Shown: positions 1 to 12,654 of the stretch, piece by piece
How the letters are laid out: each line of letters starts with the position of its first letter
How positions within the stretch are numbered: position 1 is the stretch's first letter
DNA from: Anastrepha obliqua
Taxonomy: Eukaryota; Arthropoda; Insecta; Diptera; Tephritidae
Assembly: GCF_027943255.1 (NCBI RefSeq)
Contig: NC_072892.1
Coordinates: 17,817,792-17,881,791 of the forward strand
Direction: 5' to 3'
DNA: 64,000 nt
Translations under genes and position numbers: made by a program
The notes under the pieces: generated by a model
What the model saw: only the letters and a program-made list of their open reading frames with translations
The model's database searches: none
What the model was told of the DNA's origin: nothing

Positions 1-47
1 TTGTCGAGGCCCTATACTCCGGGGAGGAGTGAACAAGGAAAAAAGAA
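1..47 (+). mobile_element. RTE-like LINE, extreme 3' end
   Basis: The first ~47 bases match the 3' terminus of the RTE-like element that ends near 12640: the last codons encode a Val-Glu-Ala-Leu-type tail, followed by a stop and a short A-rich run. The rest of this copy lies outside the window. It is assigned purely by similarity to the longer copy, with a few substitutions. Confidence 0.7.
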
Positions 48-94
48 AAATATTTCGTATATACGTATTCTTTGTCTTGCCGTTAATTTAAAAA

Positions 95-957
95 TATAAG
101 TATCATAGTCGATTGGTTGGTTCAAGTGGTGGTTCATCCATAATTCAACTAGCGCTTCCGCACCATTTTGTTGCCATATCCTCGCTACCAACTTGTTTTA
201 TGGAAATTTACAGTATGACTATATCCAGTCTGTTTCAGTTTAAGAACCTTATCAGGTGGTTGACGTCTAAGCCAGATAGATGTTCGAGCTTTTTCGAACA
301 ATGGAGGCAGTTCATTCACAGAGGAAATGAAAAATAATTCGCTTTTTCTCTGGTTGTTTACTATGTACTGTGACAGCGTGTGTCGTGAGGGATGCCCATT
401 TTGGCTGCTTGTTCTCCGTTAGACCAGAAGCCAGTTATCACCGCCGAAAGTCTGCAGGCATCCCTTCGTTTCATATTTGTCAGTATTGAAGTTTGTTTGC
501 GGTTATAGGTGAGCCTTACAGTTTTGCCAACTTTGCTTATTGTCTGGTCTCCCTAACTGCATTCCGCGATTTGTAGACATTTTAAAGAAATTGCATCCAG
601 TGATGTGAATACCGATTCTGCAAGAATTTTATTCATGGTAGATCTCCCTCTTGCCAGCTCATCCGCTTTTTCGTTTCCTTCAATGTTCCGATGTCCCGCG
701 ACCCAGATTAAGGTAACTTTATAGCTTACACTCAAGATGGTAAGGCTATTCCTGATTTGCTCCACCAGTTTAAAGTGGAATCCAGTGCCTGGATTGCAGT
801 TTGGCTATCTAAAAGCACACGAACGTTGCACTTAAAAGCGAAATTTGCGATTAGTAACCTACAAGCTTCCCCTATTGTCAGTACTACCGCCTGGAAGACA
901 CTGCAAGTGCTGGGAATACGCACAGATTTTTCAATTCTAAGTCTGGCAGAAAGGATC
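95..957 (-). mobile_element. RNase H-bearing LINE, 5'-truncated, broken
   Basis: Read on the minus strand this is the C-terminal part of a LINE ORF2. It starts at 957 inside the RNase H domain (STCSVFQA, then LLDSQTAIQAL, then, after a frameshift near 765, WVAGHRNIEGNEKADELA, the conserved Asp/Glu-bearing blocks). It continues through the post-RNase H region (RLSAVITGFW), a zinc-knuckle-like HFLCE remnant and a final LDVNHLIRFLN segment near 225-260. Several frameshifts and stops make it a pseudogene. RNase H after the RT domain is typical of the I/R1/LOA/Outcast-type groups and absent from Jockey; the exact clade cannot be fixed by eye. The 5' truncation abuts another LINE at 957/958. Confidence 0.75.
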
Positions 958-1380
958 TGAGAGTACTGGTGGGCGTAATCACAGGGCACAACGCCTGTGG
1001 TCAGCATAAGGCTGCCACGGGTGTCGTCGACAGCTTGATATGCAATTCCTGTCTTGAGGATGACGACATTGCATAGCATTTTCTCTGTAGCTGTCCGGCG
1101 TTTTCCAGAATCAGACTTAGGATGTTGGGTTGCGATATGCTGAGTATGGATAAGGTTCATACTCTTCCTCTTCCGGATCTCTTAAGATTCTTCAATGAAT
1201 CCAAGAGATTTGTGGAAGAGTGACCTCAAACTAATTTTTCCGTCTAACTACCTACATTTTATCTTTCCTAACTCTATTCGTTCTACTGAATTCTATCCGG
1301 GTGTAGTACAATGATATCCTGACTGAGTGCTTGCACTTCTCCAACCCCCCAGAAATCTAATCTAATCTAATCTAAGTCTA
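958..1380 (+). mobile_element. LINE 3' end with pentanucleotide tail
   Basis: The plus strand encodes the C-terminus of an RNase H-type LINE: GVITGHNACG, then CNSCLEDDDIA, HFLCSCPAFSRIRL (the CCHC-like knuckle seen at the end of these ORF2 proteins) and LPDLLRFFNESKRFVEE before a stop near 1224. One in-frame stop interrupts the knuckle. The 3' UTR contains a GTGTAGTACAATG block shared with copies ending near 34790 and 59830, so all three belong to one lineage (called LINE-A here). It ends in a TCTAA repeat (about 1357-1377), consistent with a LINE tail. It is 5'-truncated directly against the minus-strand LINE. Confidence 0.75.
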
Positions 1381-4300
1381 TGAATGGCAATGTTCGGGTG
1401 CAAACGAACACCCCCAAATACCTACAAATGTGGTAGGTTCGGTACGCCTCAGTTCAAGAATTTTTTTCAGGCTTTTGGATCACGGCTTTGCTTTTCACAA
1501 TTCGAAATGGTATTCCGTAGCGGACATCCAATATACACCGATTCATCCCATATTCCATACCTAGGGACTGACATTGAAGGCACACTCTCTTCATAGCTGT
1601 ATATTTTGATGAACACACCTACATAAATATTTCCTCTCTTACTCTGAACAAAGCAGTAAATGTGTCACTTATTTCACTTAACTGTTCACAAAACTTTTGC
1701 TTTTGTCCTCAACTAATGGAACTGATTGTGAGTGAAGTGCATCGGAGACTTTGTGGTTTTGCCATTATTTTCTTGGTTGTTATTGTTGAAGTTGTCAGAA
1801 GTATTGTCACTATCAGTGTCGACATTTATTTCAGGGTAATAGCTGTACTGCTTGAAAAGCTGAACGTCTGAGCGAATTAGGCGTTCAAATGTTGCGCCAG
1901 CTGAAGAAAACCAGGCGGGGCCAAATAGTAAGAAGGGCATCTGCAGCCCAATGTACCAGCAGAAACAGCTGATGCAGTCTGACTGCCGCTGCCAAGCGTT
2001 TCCATTGCTATCATAAAAATGGAAGAATCTTTACAAAGACGACTGGCAGTAGCCGAAAGGTTGAAAAGTGCAGCCATAATGGCAGCAAGAAGACGAAAAC
2101 GCACAAATTCACTAACAATAAAGCAAGAAAATGTTCCACTCTTGCAGCAAACTCAATGGCGTTGACGCCTCCGCTGTCTTAGTAGCCACATTTGTTGCGC
2201 TTTTACTCTCACCTTGTTATAGTTTTTCACTGACTGCTTCTACCATTTCATTGCTACATACAACTCAGCCTTCGTTTATTCAATTGTTTTTGGTTTTTTT
2301 TATGATATTCTGCGATTTGTTGAAGCCAGGTCAACAGGTAATTTGCATGCTACTCGTGCCTGCTGCTTGCTATTGTTGTTGCTAGTGCCCTTGTTGGTAG
2401 TTCAGCATTACCACGTCTTTGGCTAGCGCCAACCCAATTGCTGCTGCCTGGCATAGTCGTTGGCTTGTTGTGCAAGTATTAGTTGATTGTCGCACTTATT
2501 GTGCTGTTCTCGCCATTTGTGGGTGATTTCAATGACGGCAATTGCCCGTTGCGGCATTTTAACACATTTTTCATTCTGATTATCATCGTTGTTGGTTTTG
2601 TTGGCTTGGCGCCCATTCTCCTCCAACCGCACTTGTTCGCAAATGGTCGTTTCTTGGCGCCGTCTTGCACTTTTGGATTCCTTCTTGGTTTTTGTGGATT
2701 TTTTGTACTGCTGCCGTTTGTTATTTTTATTTTTGGTTTCTTTGTTTTTCTTCTTTTTTGTTGTTGTTGCAAAAGCGCCAGTGCCCCAGTGACCAGTTGA
2801 ACCACATTATGCTGATATTTCGCGCAGTTCTTTATTGCTGTTTTTATAACTTTGTTGATCGTCGCTTCAAGTGCAATAACAAATTAGTTTTACAGCGTTT
2901 TCGACAATGCAGCAACACTTTCCTACAACAAGCAACAGCTGCTCCTTTGAATGTTAAACACAAAATTTTAACTTAAAGAAAACTAACAGCAGCAGCAGCA
3001 ATAACAACAACAGCGAGAATGGTAATGACAATGGCAGCAGACAACAAGAAAGGTAAGGCAGCATGGGAATAATAGAAAATTTGCGAAACAAATTGCTGCC
3101 CGCTGTGCAGTCTGTAGTAGCTGCGGCTGTTAGTTGACGTCTTCCATTGGATCTCGCTTTGCTGGGCTTGTTTGTTGTATCATAGCTTATCATTGCCTTT
3201 GTGCAAGTAGTCTTGTTGGCACCCTTTGGTGTGACTGCTTAATTTGTATTTGATGGCTTGTTGTTTGCTTCACGCGCGTATTTTCTCCTGCTATGCATTC
3301 TTTTTATTTTTCTAGTTAACATATTTGACTATTTGACTATTCGGCTATTCGGGTATTTACTCATTTGTTTTCGTCGCAGACGTGTTGAGAGAAATCTCAT
3401 GCTTTCTTTTTTCTTAATTTTAGTGCAGTGAAATTTTGTATGCCACCTGTAGAAAATGTCAAATATATTCTTCATGATATTTGCTGTTGTTGTTGTTGCC
3501 GACGAATGTTGCTACCACCTTTGCATAATAAATCAGAGTTTAAGGAAAGTGTGGCAGAATGAAAGAAATACCAATGACAAACCGTTCATTTTTGTTGAAC
3601 TTTTTAAGTGTAGTTCCTAAAATACCAAATGAGCTCCAAAGAGAAAGATGCCTTTGTTGAAAAATGCTGCTTAAAGCTAAACTAAAGCTGCAAAGTGGAT
3701 AATTATGTGGGAGAGGAATAATAAGTGGCTATATTTAAATAAAATGCTTATAAAATTTAAATAAATTTAACAAATTTTGCATCTTAAGTTTGTTGTTTTG
3801 ATTGTAAATTTAATTGTAAAAAGTATGCTGTATGATGTTTTTTTATATAAGTTTGCGGTTATACAATGACGTTGGCGGGTCAACCAAATGCTAACTTTAT
3901 TATTAAAAAACCTGGCAGTAATATTTTATGCAGTAGGAATCTTTACATATACGCGTACAAAGCTCAAATATGTTACCAGCAACAATAAATTGAAAAAGTA
4001 TTATGTAGTTCCAGTGAAATATTTTTTATTATATACGCAAGTGTGATAACTATAATTTTCTGCTCATTGAGAATGTTGGCTGGCTGTAAAGTGTTTTGAT
4101 GACTGTAAAGTAGTTAATGTGTATGTGTGTATGAGAGAAGTGTAGCGTATTAATGCATGCAGTCTCTGCTGATGTCTATTTATTGAGCCCAGAGGCTCCA
4201 AAATATATTTAATTGAGTTCAATGTTTCGAGCGGCGCTTGGAGCATTAAACAGTTAGTCTGATGCCTGAGAGGCTATTAAAGTGTGTGGAAATAACTTTG

Positions 4301-4929
4301 ATTATCAATTCCACATAGTATTAAAATATAGTTTGCCGGTGCTTAATGGGAATTGTATGGTATAAAGCAAGCGGAGGTGCTCTGGGATAAATTATTTCAT
4401 ACGTCTGCTGAGAAATGCAAGTGTATGCCATAAGCCAATGAACCTGTAAACAAACAGAGCGGCTCGCTTGCTTTGTTAATAGTAATTCATAATAAAGCAT
4501 CTTGCAATCGCCTGCCCTTCCGGGACATTGACTTGCGTATGTAATTCACGCATGTATGTGAATCCATTAACAGCAATCAATGGCATATGCTCAGCAGTAA
4601 CTGTATTTGCGTTAGTTATCGACGCAAAAACAAAAAATGAGAATTTCGTCTCACGCGTAAGTATATCATTTATTGTATTAGCTTACATTTGCTCAGGAGT
4701 AATTTGAGAGAATTTTTTTCATTGTATTGGGAGCATATGAGTTATGACATATTTAAAAGTATTAGTTTTATATAATAACTAGCTATAGTCCGCGGCTTTG
4801 CTTCTATATAAATAGAAGTAATTTATAATTTAATATTTATAAATAAATTTCGAAAATAGGTTATATTTCAGTGTTAAACACTAATGGTATTACAATTTTA
4901 TTTGTTACATTGCACATGTAAAAACACCA
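1381..4929. other. Unassigned non-coding DNA
   Basis: No gene or recognisable mobile element was found. Around 2130-3200 there are T-rich/CAA-rich stretches giving opposite-strand open frames of low complexity (poly-Leu/Phe one way, poly-Gln/Lys the other), which I do not treat as genes. Near 4776-4800 there is a CTAGCTATAGTCCGCGGCTT motif; similar CCGCGGCTT blocks recur in insect repeats, so a diverged repeat may lie here. Confidence 0.5.
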
Positions 4930-5755
4930 ACAATAAGATGAAATGGTTCAAGTACCACTCTGAGAGGAGCAAATAGCACTAAAGCGCCATTACAGACCTG
5001 CAACAGACATTTAGCTACAGCCAGCCAGAGCTGTTCATGTAATGGAGAAGATTGATGTTATGCTGTCGATGAATGTTTTAGTTTGGAAAATGAAAGGCGT
5101 GGAGACGCCAGAACTTTTCGTGTATTGTACTGAAGGCAAAGTCAGAGGGATGCCGATGACCGGGTAGGAGGCCTCTGAAACCAATTCAGTATCCTTCCCA
5201 GCAAGCCCATCAGTAATTTCATTTCCCTCCACAGTCCTATGTCCTGAAACCCAGATCAGAGAAATGTTACCTGCACACCCAAGAGATTTTATCTCCTCTT
5301 TAGAGGAGTTGGCTAGTTACAAACTGCGCCATGGAGTTTCCAGAGAAAATGTTAATATCCCCCGCGCTCCCACGTTTCCCAAGCATTTTGTACGCCTGCA
5401 GGATCGCTAAGGTTTCTGCCTGAAAAACACTATTAGTATTCGCAATTATAAGGAAATAGAAAAATTGGCTGATTTCCGTCAGTTAAGACAGAAGTACCAG
5501 TTTCAGTGCAGATTTTCCCGCATTCCAATCCTGCCTACTTGGAGACATTGCCCTGTCACGACTCTCAAACTCCAGTACATATAGTATATACAGAAAACTG
5601 TCCGAAGTTCACAGAAATACGGTGTTAATTGCCCAAAAATGCTACCATATCCCTTGAAAGATTACCTCCAGAGGCTAACCTCTTTTAATTTGATTGGATT
5701 TTTAGCAGCGATCGAAATAACGTAAAAGTCGCTGGGAAATAAGTGCGAAACAACA
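4930..5755 (-). mobile_element. LINE-B copy, RNase H region with internal loss
   Basis: This minus-strand fragment is colinear with the longer copy at 32555-33620. Both carry the RNase H block (here MEGNEITDGLAGKDTEL...YPVIGIPLT near 5130-5232) and a shared 3' UTR containing GCACTAAAGCGCC and an AGCCAGCC block at 4975-5030. Between about 5045 and 5125 the copy has lost the post-RNase H and zinc-knuckle region that the longer copy retains. Frameshifts and stops are frequent. A plus-strand relative lies at 60300-61075. I assign it to the same family on the strength of the shared UTR. Confidence 0.75.
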
Positions 5756-8700
5756 TTCAAACGACATGCGCGATGTACTATTATATTATACATTTTTTTT
5801 TAATTAATGTATTTTTGTAATTCATTTCCTAGTATCTAAAAAATTGCTGCAGCTACCTCTAAAAATATATTTTTTGTTGAATATTATTCAAAATTCTGTA
5901 ATTAAATACCTAAATCTTAATATTCTCCTTAAATTTGTGATAATTGTGCGCAAAAGTAAGCAATAAAATTCAGGAGGCCACACTCCAAAAATTAAGTTTT
6001 TTTTTGGAATAGATTTTTCTTCGAAATACTTAATTTCACACTCATGCTTGAATAGCCATGTCTATTTTTTATTAAATTACTCTATAACAGCGAGCCAAGC
6101 GCAAACTCTCTATGATCCATAAGCTCTCCAACGGCGTAAAAATTCTTAAAATCGATACCGCCATAAAAAATTAGCAGCTTCAAATTTGCATTTTATTGTA
6201 GTAAAATTTATTAAGCTTCGACTTTGAATGCCAAACATTTTTATAGAAATTTTAATTAAAAATCGTGGAATTGTTATGGAAAGCTTGAGAAAATTTTCTA
6301 ATTTTTGTTTAAAGTTCGAAACATAGGTTTATATGGTTTTTGTCAGGCAATGAACTATAACTTAAAAAACAATAAAAAATTAATATTTATAAAAATTGTA
6401 ATTTAAAATCGTAGAATTGGAAGGGTTTGAGAGTTTAAGATATTTTCCTAATTTTTGTTTAAAGTTTGAAACATAGATTTATATGACAATTGAACTTGAA
6501 AACAAAAACAAAAAAACATGTAATGAATATTCAATGAAGAAAAAGGAAAGTAGTCAAAACTGCTCCAAATATTGATGCACTATCGTTTGTGGCGAGCTAT
6601 AATTCAAAAAAGGGTTTCGAGCTCCTGACTTTTAAATTTCGATTATTTATGCCTTCCTACCACGAATACTTTTTACTACATTTGCTTACATTTCCAATTT
6701 GAAAAAATTATAGCCGGTAATTATTAAAAAAAAATTATTAAAATACTCATTTGTGTCATTAATTTTATTATAAAAATATTAACATTCTTTTATTTTCCTT
6801 CAAAACCAAATATTTAATCACCAAAAAAAATAAATCCCTTTTTATTTCTTTTTTACTTAGTTGTTCAAAACTAATGCTTGTGGTACTGACTGCTGAGGCC
6901 TCAATATATTTTTTCCTATCCCTTTCGTTGGAAATCCTTCTTACTTACCCCAAAATAATTGAACCCACTCAAATGTGCATATCCGTATACGAGTATATAT
7001 CAGCAAAGGAGCGTATAACTTCAACAATAAAAAAATGAATTAAAATTTTGTTTTGTTTTGCTTTTATTGACAGCGCAAATGAACGTAAGTGAAGAGTACT
7101 CATTTTTCGGTAATACTAAATTGAGGTTATGCAACAAGTTTTGTTTGCAAACCATCACCGTAAGAGTACAATTGAATTAGTTTTTTTTTTCATTTGTGTT
7201 TATACAAGCATTTATTTATTTGAATATTCAATTGTAAAGCGAAAGTGATTTTTTAATTATGCGGCGTCTATAAACCAATAGTTGTCGACATACGACGTAA
7301 ATACTCATAGTTTTGTTGTTACTCCTTTTTATGGTTTACAACAATGCCCATATCAGCACTACGTTCAAAGAGGTGTTTACATATTCACCTATGTATGTAT
7401 GTGTGGATGCGCATAAACACACATGCTATGTGATTAAATCCCAGCCTTTTAAATTGGCAAGCGCCTGCACTGACTGTTACTATGCTCCCACAAGCCCAGG
7501 TCGTTACCGCTTTGCAAGAGGCTACTCGATGTTCAAGTGCTTTTCAATCACCGCTCAACTCGTTGTTGTTGCTTTTCATTTTTTTTTTCTTTTTTGCTGT
7601 CGATTGTCAGCTGCGGTGTTGGTGGTTACATTCCACTTTGCTTTTGTTGTAGGCTTTCGAATGATGTGCACTTATCGCAGATTGAAGTTGCGCTGGCACT
7701 TCTGCAATACAACGCTTGATATCTGTGCTTGTTGTTGTAAAGTCTACGAATATCATCATCATGAGAGGTTTCTTCACAGACATTTATCTTGAAACGTCGT
7801 ATGTAATATGAAAGATGCGTTTGTATGTGTGTGCGCATGTATGACAAGTGGGCAACATTTTTAGGAAAAAATACTAAGGGGGAAATTTCACTTTCAATTT
7901 TTTTCCACCATAAGCACCGATGGTGGAAAAAGTCATTGATGATGACAAAAAAGGAAATACATAACTACTGAATTGACAACAACAAAACTTGTTAAGGCAG
8001 TTTGAGTAAATCGCCTGCAGGCGCTATTGGGCACAAACTACATGCACATACATACATACATATACACTCATTTACGCAAACTTACAATCGTACATACCTA
8101 AGTCTTCATAACAGCAGATAATAATAATAATAAAAGTCAGCCTGCTAGCCAGTCAGTCGTCAGACGGGTACAACTCTGAGACAGACAGGCAGACATTCAA
8201 AATAGTTTACAGACTCATCGGCGGATGGACCTATCACCAGTCAAACACACGCACTTGCTCACCTGATCGAGAGCGTATATTGAGGTATTTGTGTTTGAGT
8301 GCGGCGATTCGTGTAATTTTTTCACTCTGCTGTGGAGGGCAGATAAACGAATATGTAAATAAAATGTAAGCTGGCGCATACGCATACATACAATATTTGG
8401 CGTTCGGTTATGATAAGCTCGTTGACCAATGAGAATAGGGCCCTGAATCATAGGCACACATTTGTACTCTCATTCTCACAAAATTGCGATCGTAAAGCAT
8501 ACAATTTTATAGCAGTCGCCTCGATTGCTACAAATAATAAAAATAACAATAACAATAACTTAAGTGTGATTAAGCAAAGTAGGAACCTACTTTAAAATTA
8601 TCAGTTATTGCACTCAGTAAAGTCAATTTCGCAAAGATGCCTTAAAATCTGTATATTTAAAGGAAGCAAAATTCTTCAAAGAAAAAAGTAGTCAGCATTT

Positions 8701-10057
8701 TTTCAATTGCTAGCGACCAAAAGCAGCTAAAAATTGTTTTCTTCTTCAGCGCGTTTGCATTTAAATCCCACAGCCAATGCTAAGCCAATGTAAAGCAATT
8801 GTCGCAATGTCTTCTCACAATATATCAGGACATTATCATTTTGTGTAAATCAGCCGCAGTCAACAAAAGTAGCAGCAGCAATTTGTCACTGCTTACAAGA
8901 AGGTTTACAGCGGCAAGCAGGGCCACTGCAATTCACTATCAGCTACAAAATCTTGAGCTATTGTTGTTGAAAGCAATGAGAAGAAAGCAAGGAAAAGCAG
9001 CGCGCCTACTCCCACACTTGCGCATCGCTGGGCCATGTAGATAAATCGATACACATAAATACAATATGGGTGTGTGTGTTAAAAATATGTGTATATACAT
9101 CCACATGCCATCATAAAGTAATGCCAAATTATATACGCAACGGATATTTGAATTTTCACCATTTTTGATTATCATGAGTACTCATACATGAGCAACTCAT
9201 TGTTTTCACGTAAGAAAAATAACATACATTAATTTTGTCTGTAATTTGACAAAATTAATGGGGCTGTTGAAAGTTGGTGTACTATATGTATAGATTTTCA
9301 ATTAAATTACAATTTTTTTATTTAGCGCCAGTTTTGTTACAATCAGTGCTGCAAAAGCTTTACTGGATCGAAATAAATGATTATTTTCAGAAGCATCAAG
9401 CATTCGATGTCAGAAATCTTTAAACGTCATTATTTCTAAAAGTAGCAGAATATACTTCTGTGGGTGCACAAAAACATGATTAAAAATATTTTCCCGAAAG
9501 AAAAAAGATTTACACTGTGGAAATGGATTTATATAAAAGCAAAAGATTTACTCACAGTTTACTTCTCTTGGGTAGTCAGAGGCCCGAAAAAATGATGATC
9601 ATTTTTGTTTGCTAGGCAATTGTTTTATTTTACAGAAATAAAAATATAGCATTAATAATAATGATTCGACTTGACTTTAGCTAAATTAAAAAATAATAAT
9701 AATAAAAAAATAAAAAATAAAAAAAACATTAATAATTGTAAAAGTTATCGCTGTTTGTGTGGAGCAGATTTCATCAGAAATCCCTTGCGGTGATCATCAC
9801 AAGTCCTTAGAGATGTATCTAAAACCAATCGGACAAGAGAAACAGGTTTTGTTAATAGATAATCTTGTGCCTGATAGAAACGTTTTTACGAAGCAATATG
9901 GCGGCCTCACGAAATATTAAAAAAAAATCGAAATTTTTGAAAAAAAATCATTCGATCAGATACGAGTTTTTTTTATCTTATTTTATTTTTAAGATATTAT
10001 ACTTTAAGCAAATGCAAAAAATCCAATTTTTTGAAAATTCTGACTACCTAACTACCT
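5756..10057. other. AT-rich unassigned DNA
   Basis: No gene was recognised. The stretch is very AT-rich, with CATA microsatellite near 8044-8062 and A-rich runs near 9690-9730. Open frames at 7313-7792 and 8215-8457 are compositionally biased, overlap opposite-strand frames, and show no domain I know. Confidence 0.5.
6240..6490. repeat. Diverged two-copy tandem repeat
   Basis: A block of about 85 bp at 6250-6335 recurs at 6395-6485 with the same order of landmarks (AATCGTRGAATTG, then TCTAATTTTTGTTTAAAGTT or its variant, then GAAACATAG and TTTATATG). The period is roughly 150 bp and the copies differ at many positions, so the duplication is old. No coding content. Confidence 0.6.
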
Positions 10058-10640
10058 CTAACTAATTTCACCCTGTAGTTGTCCATTCAGTTGAATTTGT
10101 GCTTCAGCTTTCCCCACGCGTTCTTCCATTATTTTCATGGCTTTTTGCAGATTCGTCATCTCAGCCGCAATTTCGCCAAACCGCTGCATTACTCGCTTTT
10201 CGAAAGTTTTCTCTCTTTCGGAAATCTCTGCGATGATACTCCTTCTCTGCAACTCGAGTTGTTGCTCTATCCGCTCAAGCCAGAAAGGAGGTGGCGAGCT
10301 CCCTTTTTTCTCCGCTTTAGTTAGAATGCTCGCGCTGCTTTGCGGAGTGGATACCGTATGGTGTGTGACTTTTCCTCTTGAAGTCATTTTTTGCTTGTTA
10401 TAATTTGCAAAACTCTCTACTTTACTTTGTATTAACGCGCACAAAATTATTTTCGCGACCACAGAATTAGAATATTCAATAAGTGTTGAAAGAGAAAGGT
10501 ATTCGTTAAAAACCATACAAATAGTCTGGGCACAAACGCAAGTAAATCAGTGGGTGCTACAAGTAAAGCGCAGTGTCTATTTCGCAGTTCGACCGATAGC
10601 TTAACATTGAAGTTACTTGAATCATACCCAAAATGCAAAA
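10058..10640 (-). pseudogene. ORF1-like coiled-coil protein fragment, probably retroelement
   Basis: A minus-strand frame is open from 10516 to 10058. The likeliest start is the internal MTSRGKVTHH (near 10387), giving about 110 residues. It has a Ser/Thr/Pro-rich N-terminus, a FWLERIEQQLELQRRSI segment, and then a heptad-like stretch rich in Glu, Lys, Arg and Leu (EKTFEKRVMQRFGEIAAEM) that should form a coiled coil. It stops soon after, as if truncated. A Ser/Thr-rich head followed by a coiled coil suits the N-terminus of a LINE ORF1 or Gag-like protein, with the upstream 10520-10640 as 5' UTR. No zinc knuckle or RRM is visible, so the assignment is inference; a small host exon is not excluded. 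Confidence 0.4.
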
Positions 10641-10709
10641 ATATACAAATCCATAAATCCTAATAAGTGTTAATATCATACAAGTAAATGCATGTCTCGC
10701 TCAGTTGCG

Positions 10710-10736
10710 TGTGTGGCATGTGTGGCATGTGTGGCA
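10710..10736 (+). repeat. Three-copy 9-bp tandem repeat
   Basis: The 9-bp unit TGTGTGGCA is repeated three times without mismatch. No wider structure is attached. Confidence 0.9.
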
Positions 10737-11149
10737 CGCTGTTGTTATGGCATCAGTTTAAGCAGCCATGCATGACTTAACGCTTCAGCGACTGAAGTGG
10801 ACACAAGGCGAGCAAAATAAAATAAATCTGTTATATTAAAGTTTCAATTAATATTAAATAATGATTTATTTGCTTTTTATGTGAGCATTAGGGTGTTCCT
10901 TATTTCATGCATTTAGTATTTTTGGATGTTTTTTTGAAAATTTTGAGCAATGCTCTTTGTTTTTCACATGATGATCCGTGAAATAACCAATCTGAATTTT
11001 AGGTCCAGAATATCTAAATACCAAACATTCAAATTTAATAATGGGTTATGGATGGCCTTATTTGTATTAGGTATATATTTCGAATATTTCGCTATAAGTT
11101 TGTCGAACATTATGTTGGCTACAGGATGTTTTCTGAATCACATTATGTA

Positions 11150-11350
11150 ACTCTATGCTAAGTAAGAGAAGGCATCTTTGGGGACAATGAACGGTAACTA
11201 ATTTGCGGCTGTGTTAGCCGTTTTATGCTGCTGATGAAGTTCATCAAATTTTTGCTATCAAGACGTGTTATGCCAGCAGGCGCAGAAAAGAAGTGAGAAT
11301 CTGAGATGCTTAAATCTTAGTCTTGCGAGAGCGGGGTAGATAAGGAACAG
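11150..11350 (-). mobile_element. LINE-D 3' fragment
   Basis: About 190 bp (11160-11345) matches the minus-strand LINE end at 57450-57620, sharing TGAACGGTRACTAATTTGCG and AAGAAGTGAGAA blocks. On the minus strand it covers the last residues after the LSCPALARLRF-type knuckle. Reading frames are broken. It is assigned by its match to the longer copy. Confidence 0.65.
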
Positions 11351-12014
11351 GTGACAAAACGATCCAATAAACAAATCAGCTGTTCACTAATCTGCGTAAC
11401 AACCATCTGTCACACTACAATTTTAATCAGAATTAGCTGCATCGGTAATCCCGATTAACGCCACCCTCTCTCTGTCTGTCTGGGCTATTACGCTCTTCCA
11501 ATCAGTCGTTGTGCATACAGTAACGAAGTAAGATGAGAAATTGCTGCTTTGCTTGTTTTTGTATCACCAACACAATTTCAGCTTTTGTTGACATCTATTG
11601 TATATTAAATAAACTGCTGTCACATATCTCATTACGTCAGCAGGTCAGCTGATTCCTTCAAATTCGTGAAGAGCCAATTAACGGTTTTAAGTTGGTCACA
11701 CTTTTTCTTCCTTTAAATCATGGTATACATATGTACGAGTATAAGTTGCTCCCATATTTATTGAAATAATATTTTTTATAGAAACGGGAGTTTTCATGCA
11801 AAAGAGTGGTTAAAAATACATTGGATTTAGTTAATTATAACCTCAAAAGTGTAATTATGGAAGTGCGATTTATAATTAATTTATTAAACGTGTTTAATTT
11901 TCTACGGCGGGTAGATTTATATTTCTTATATTGAAAATTGGCAATATTTTTTAGTTACTGGATCGACAACTACTTCTACGACAGCTTACTGTCATATTTT
12001 TTTTGTCAAAGTAA
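11351..12014. other. Unassigned non-coding DNA
   Basis: No gene or known element is recognised between the LINE-D fragment and the RTE-like copy. The DNA is AT-rich and contains no long frame. Confidence 0.5.
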
Positions 12015-12640
12015 TGCATCCGAACTTGCAGGCAGGCACAAGAATTAATGCTAAATCAATTACAGCCAAAAGGAAAAAGTCAATTTCATTTATCGAATTT
12101 GTCGAAAGCTTCTGCCACCTCGGTTGCATCATCACGGCAGATGGTGGAGAAGGTGAAGATGTCAATTACAAGTTAAATAAAGCAAGGGCGGCATTCGGGC
12201 GAATGCATAAGGTATAGAGAAGTTCGCAAATCTTCAGGCGCCCTAAATTACGAATATTCGGCTCATGTGTAAAGGCAGTATTGTTGTACGGAAGCGAAAC
12301 ATGGCTGGTCTCTAACACCATCACACAGAGGCTACAGACTCACTGTGGAGATTAACGAATGAGGAACCCATCCTTAGGAGAATCAAATGCAGAAAGTGGC
12401 GATGGATAGGTCACACGTTGAGAAAACCACCAGATAGCATCACGAGAATGGCACTGGATTGGAACCGGAGAGCAGAGGTCACGGTCGACCAAAAAACACT
12501 TGGAGAAGGTCGATGTTGCGCGAACTAGCAGATGCCGACATCTCATGGGCCGGTGCAAAAACAACAGCACAGAACCGTGTACGATGGAAGAGTCTTGTCG
12601 AGGCCCTATGCTCCCGAGATGAGTGAACAAGGAAAAAAAT
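12015..12640 (+). mobile_element. RTE-like LINE, 3' part
   Basis: The plus strand encodes the C-terminal end of a LINE reverse transcriptase. The order is FCHLGCIITADGGEGEDVN (RT palm/thumb boundary), KARAAFGRM, LLYGSETWLVS, then after a deletion and frameshift KWRWIGHTLRKPPDSITRMA, GRPKNTWRR and ADADISWAGAKTTAQNRV to a stop near 12624. The W-IGH-LRK and GRPK-TWRR signature is the C-terminal region of RTE/CR1-group elements that lack RNase H. Several frameshifts are present. The A-rich tail begins just after the stop. The first 47 bases of the window are the end of a sister copy. Confidence 0.8.
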
Positions 12641-12654
12641 TCAAATTTACAAAG

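Noticed and set aside
95..1380. Twin-primed 5' inversion of a single LINE
   Set aside because: The shared protein region of the two halves (VITGFW versus VITGHN and following residues) differs too much to be one copy.
1713..2104. Overlapping frames with an Asn/Asp-rich segment
   Set aside because: Short, biased and without homology I recognise; could be an exon but nothing supports it.
2423..2805. Lys/Gln-rich frames on the minus strand and Phe/Leu-rich frames on the plus strand
   Set aside because: Low-complexity translation of T-rich/CAA-rich DNA; no support for coding.
7313..7792. 159-codon open frame on the plus strand
   Set aside because: Phe/Cys/Tyr-rich composition from T-rich DNA, opposite-strand frames, no domain.
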